A stretch of 64,000 bases of DNA from Marchantia polymorpha subsp. ruderalis (taxonomy: Eukaryota; Streptophyta; Marchantiopsida; Marchantiales; Marchantiaceae), in NCBI GenBank assembly GCA_037833965.1, contig AP031352.1:18270501-18334500 (forward strand). Reading direction: 5' to 3'. Below are positions 60,501-64,000 of the stretch, piece after piece (position 1 is the stretch's first letter; every line of letters starts with the position of its first letter). A program made the translations under genes and the position numbers. The notes below the pieces were generated by a model. The model searched no databases and was not told where the DNA came from. It was given only the letters and a program-made list of their open reading frames with translations.

Positions 60501-61850
60501 GTATCTTAAATTAAATGAAGAGTATCCCTTGCAATTATGGAGCGCAACTTCTCGAGAACCATAATTCGAATGGAGACGGTGATCGTCTTGGTGTGAGCAA
60601 ATTGCAAGCGAAGTTGAAAATTCGAAACATGCCAAGTCCAGTCGCATTCAAATTCGGACGACGGTTGGTTCGAGAGGTGCAACGGCGCAAGCCAACCTGC
60701 TCGCCGACAGATGGAGACCACGGAAGTATGACATGGCAACACCGTGCAGGAGCAATGGCTGCCTCAGGACTGGCCCTCCGCAGTTCTTGGAAAAGGCGTG
60801 GCACCGTCGTCAGCCATCGGATCATGGCAGCTTCTTTGTCCGATTGTTCACCACCGTAGACCGAAAGTCTGGAACCTCATCTTCCTAAACCCAACCCCCC
60901 CGCCCATAGGCCGACCGCAGGATGTCCGCTTTGCCAATCGAAAGGTTTCCGACGCGAAGTGCAGAACATGCGGCCACGATGCGCCCTGGAAATTATTCTC
61001 GGCCGGGAAGCTTGTGGGCCCGCGACTGGTGATTGAACCTGGGGCCCGCACCCGGCCCGTGCTGGAGTCTTCTCTGCAGCCAGTGGGCCGGACCGGAGGA
61101 CGAAAGTGGTGGCTGTGACATCGCTCGGAGACGTCCCCGATTTTCCACCAGACGACATCTCTGCGACCCACCGGCTCCCAGACAAAAGATCCCGGCAGAG
61201 ACTACCGGTTCTGCCGTTCGCCGCTGCCCCATGTGTCCAATTCCTCCTCCCCCTGGGCTCTGACCTAACCCGAGGCTGAACTTAACCCTCAGCCTCCACA
61301 ATCCTTCGTTACTGAGTTAGGTCTAGCCACGCAGTAGCAGTAACAACAACGAGGTTTGCTCCTTCCCTCGACCCTCCCTCCCTCGCTCCACAGTCCAGAG
61401 CGACGTGAGCCTGGGTCTCGCTTACGTCAGTGTCCGGGATAAAAAGGGGAAAAATTACTTGCGGCTATAGTCGAGGGAACGATGGCCAAGCAAGCATCCG
61501 AGTAGGACGCTGGATCGGCCCAGTGTGCAGAATTTCACGGTGGAGTCAAGTCACCCGGTGAGCTTTTACAGTCGGATGCCTTCTTCGACTGGTTGCCCCG
61601 CGACATCGCTGGGTACACGTGGACGGATCTCCGCTGGTTTCCCAGGACGGCCATTTTTTGCAACGAGATGGAAAGGATGACCGAGGCCTGTTACCGCTCC
61701 TGCCAGAGGTCCGACGTGGCCACATCGTGCCGTTCGAAGCCCATCGGACTGCGATGGAGCGTGTTCCGATCGGTCGCAGTTGCGCGATTGTGAACGGTAG
61801 TTTGCAAATTTGGGCGTCTACGTGTCGAGAATGCACTCAGTAGAGTGCGT
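60501..61850. other. GC-rich island with no assignable gene
   Basis: A sharply bounded GC-rich stretch with overlapping frames of about 100 codons on both strands and in several phases. This is the pattern of composition, not of a gene. It resembles the GC-rich promoter and leader regions seen before APC2, the phytochrome and DIM1. It could be the first exon or leader of a gene extending beyond this window, or a non-coding transcript. Confidence 0.4.
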
Positions 61851-63160
61851 ATTTCCTAACTTACAGTAATTCTCGGTAAATGGTGATGTGTAATCTGATG
61901 CGCTGGAAGGACAGGTGGCTTGGAAGTTGCAAGCATTCGGACAACTGAGAATGACACACAAGCCATACGCGGAAGGACGGAGGGTCGTATTTTTAGCCCG
62001 GCGTGTTACTTTACACGTTATTCGGGTCGAACGTACGTATAAAATCTGTATACATACATACGAGACTCGAACCGGGTCGTCGGTAGTGACTGCTGTACCG
62101 TACGTTCGCCCTTTCTACTTGTATCGTTGGGTGGTCCTTGCGAAGCTCTGAAAACTTCTCGTCTATTTATTTAATTATTTATTTGTTACTTGATTCGGCG
62201 GAGCTGACCGTGGGCATTAGTTCGTCAGGTTCTGGGCCTGATTTTCATGACGAACAGTGAATTTGCCGGAGGTGGAGTCAGAAAGTTTCCATGCTGCTCT
62301 TCGACAGCAACTTTTGTGCGAGCTACGGGCTAGCATGAGGACAAGACTGCCGAGATTTTATGCTGGTGGGAATTTGGTGTTCTAAAGTGGGGCCGCTTCC
62401 TCATTCGGTGCAGTTTTGAAAATGATCATCACTGTGAGACCTTGCTCGGCAGGAGGAGGTGGGTCATATTCTAGTTCCTGCAATCAGTGTTGTTCTCTTT
62501 TCGTTTAACGTGTAAGACCTCAGATCTTTCCCATACAGTGAATCTCAGAATGTGCGGATTGTATCAGTGGTTTATCGACGAGCGACCTTTTGTGAGCCAT
62601 GAGAAATGCAGTCCGGTTCGCAAGGCGACAGTTTAGTACTCTGTGCAATATGCACATCATTCAATCAAGCAAGTGATCTTTTCGTACCCAGGTAGCTTAA
62701 GTCTTAGAACACAGGATTTGTCGACTTGCATCTCCTTCTTGTTAGCCACGACGGCTTTGACAACAATCGTGACTCGAGATTCCAATCACCATCTTTCCTT
62801 TACGACGCGATGGATTGATATCTCAACACATTCACTTTGCACATCTCCGGTCCAACTATCTTATCTGCAAATTTCAACAATAGACGACCCTTTCACAGTT
62901 CTTTGGCTTGCACTCTACGGTTGAAAGCCAATCAAGGCCACATCAGGTCCCGTGTTACGTTACAGGAAATTTTGCGCCAAGTATCCAATGCTAAACTATT
63001 ACAAATGGATTCTAAATTTATACTAATTTGAGTTGTCATTTCGGAGTCCGCCCGTGATGTTCTCAACACGGTTTGTCGACATGTCCAAACGAGTGGGAAT
63101 TTATAGTCTGTTTGTTCTACTAAAATTAAGCAGATGAGATTACAATCTAGATAAACTTGC
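61851..63160. other. Mid-GC intergenic DNA
   Basis: Only short frames are present. The region may continue a transcript from the GC-rich island before it. Nothing is recognised. Confidence 0.4.
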
Positions 63161-64000
63161 AACAGTTTTATTTATAAAATATATATTGTTTTTTTCAATA
63201 AAATTTTCTCGGTATTTCAACTCACGTTCATTCTTATGTTAATTCTGATATTACCATAGTTTTAAGTTACAATCTAATCAACAGAAAAAGAATATTGCAT
63301 AGTTTAAACTAAGCAATATGTATTTACTAAGAAAAAAATAATATTAGACCAAAATGTTATTTGAGTACGTTACAACTATCATAATATCAAAATGATTCAA
63401 GAAATTAAACACATCAAAATGCACCAAATTTTATTTATCTATACGGTACAGAACATAAACCAATATAACACATGACATATAAAACTTTTGATGCATTATA
63501 TATCACACATTTTAGCATACATTACCTATATATTTTCTAAAGTACAAAAAAACTAATTTCTTAAACATATTTCAGTTATATTCATCCTTTATATGAATTT
63601 CAATTATTCTCGTAAACAATAAGTATTTTGTAATAAAAAAATTATACATCTTGTTAACATGAATAACGGAAATAAGTGTACATCCATACAGTGTGAAATA
63701 CTAAGGACATCTGACTCGCCAACCAACCTTATCGTTTTCGTACCACTGCTGCTTTTTTAAACTCAACATTCTGTGTGGTACTCGGATCACACCAAATGGT
63801 TGTAAATCTGCACTTTGCCAGTCAAAAACCTATACTTCATTGTAAATGTTTTCGAGATGACAGGTTTCACTTAACTAGAATTATGAGCTGCCGTTTGAGT
63901 AGAGTTCTGGTCATGTATCAACACCTTTGCCAATTTGAACTCCTGTACTCAAGGAGACCAAGCAGAATGCTCACATAATTTTAAACCAGCAATATTAACT
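63161..64000. other. AT-rich block and window end
   Basis: 63161-63700 is strongly AT-rich without frames. The last 300 bases return to mid-GC, with one short unrecognised frame near the edge. Confidence 0.5.

Noticed and set aside
62055-62090. Possible tRNA T-arm on the minus strand (ggttcgagtc)
   Set aside because: The stem does not pair properly and no cloverleaf can be drawn around it.

Overview
This is a land-plant nuclear window. It holds a plant-type phytochrome with three introns at the usual family positions, a many-intron APC2 gene, a DIM1/U5-15kD splicing factor gene and a small alpha-crystallin (HSP20-type) gene. The phytochrome lacks a long Ser/Thr-rich N-terminal extension and has its chromophore cysteine at residue 322. 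With the long, compositionally patchy intergenic DNA, this points to a bryophyte, most likely a liverwort close to Marchantia. That placement rests on remembered protein sequences, not on a search.

Layout: 1-4690 is AT-rich and carries a CG-containing tandem repeat (1801-2455) and short-loop palindromes. APC2 lies at 5285-11229 (+, 15 exons). From 11.2 to 31 kb there is no gene I can name. This stretch alternates mid-GC blocks (11.5-15.5, 17.8-23.3 and 28.4-31.7 kb) with strongly AT-rich blocks (15.5-17.8 and 23.3-28.4 kb), and the latter include a roughly 340-bp foldback element. The phytochrome gene is at 31752-36267 (+, 4 exons), preceded by a long purine-rich GC leader with a small upstream ORF. 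A 201-codon ORF of unknown nature follows at 37996-38601. DIM1 is at 40819-41247 (+, no intron in the CDS). 43.4-49.6 kb is AT-rich and contains a decayed LINE (about 46.5-48.4 kb, +). A cysteine-rich small alpha-crystallin gene is at 51933-52751 (-, 2 exons). The rest, to 64 kb, is mid-GC intergenic DNA with two imperfect hairpins, a GC-rich island at 60.5-61.85 kb and AT-rich blocks at 59-60.5 and 63.2-63.7 kb.

The four recognised genes are housekeeping or signalling genes with no pathway in common: ubiquitin ligase, red/far-red light receptor, spliceosome and chaperone. They look like ordinary neighbours rather than a cluster. The most interesting items are regulatory or structural: a candidate frame-breaking cassette exon in APC2 intron 6, a frame-preserving retainable intron 13 in APC2, an upstream ORF before the phytochrome start, a 44-base pure C tract in a phytochrome intron, a set of near-perfect palindromes, a microRNA-like stem-loop, and a tandem triplication inside the LINE.
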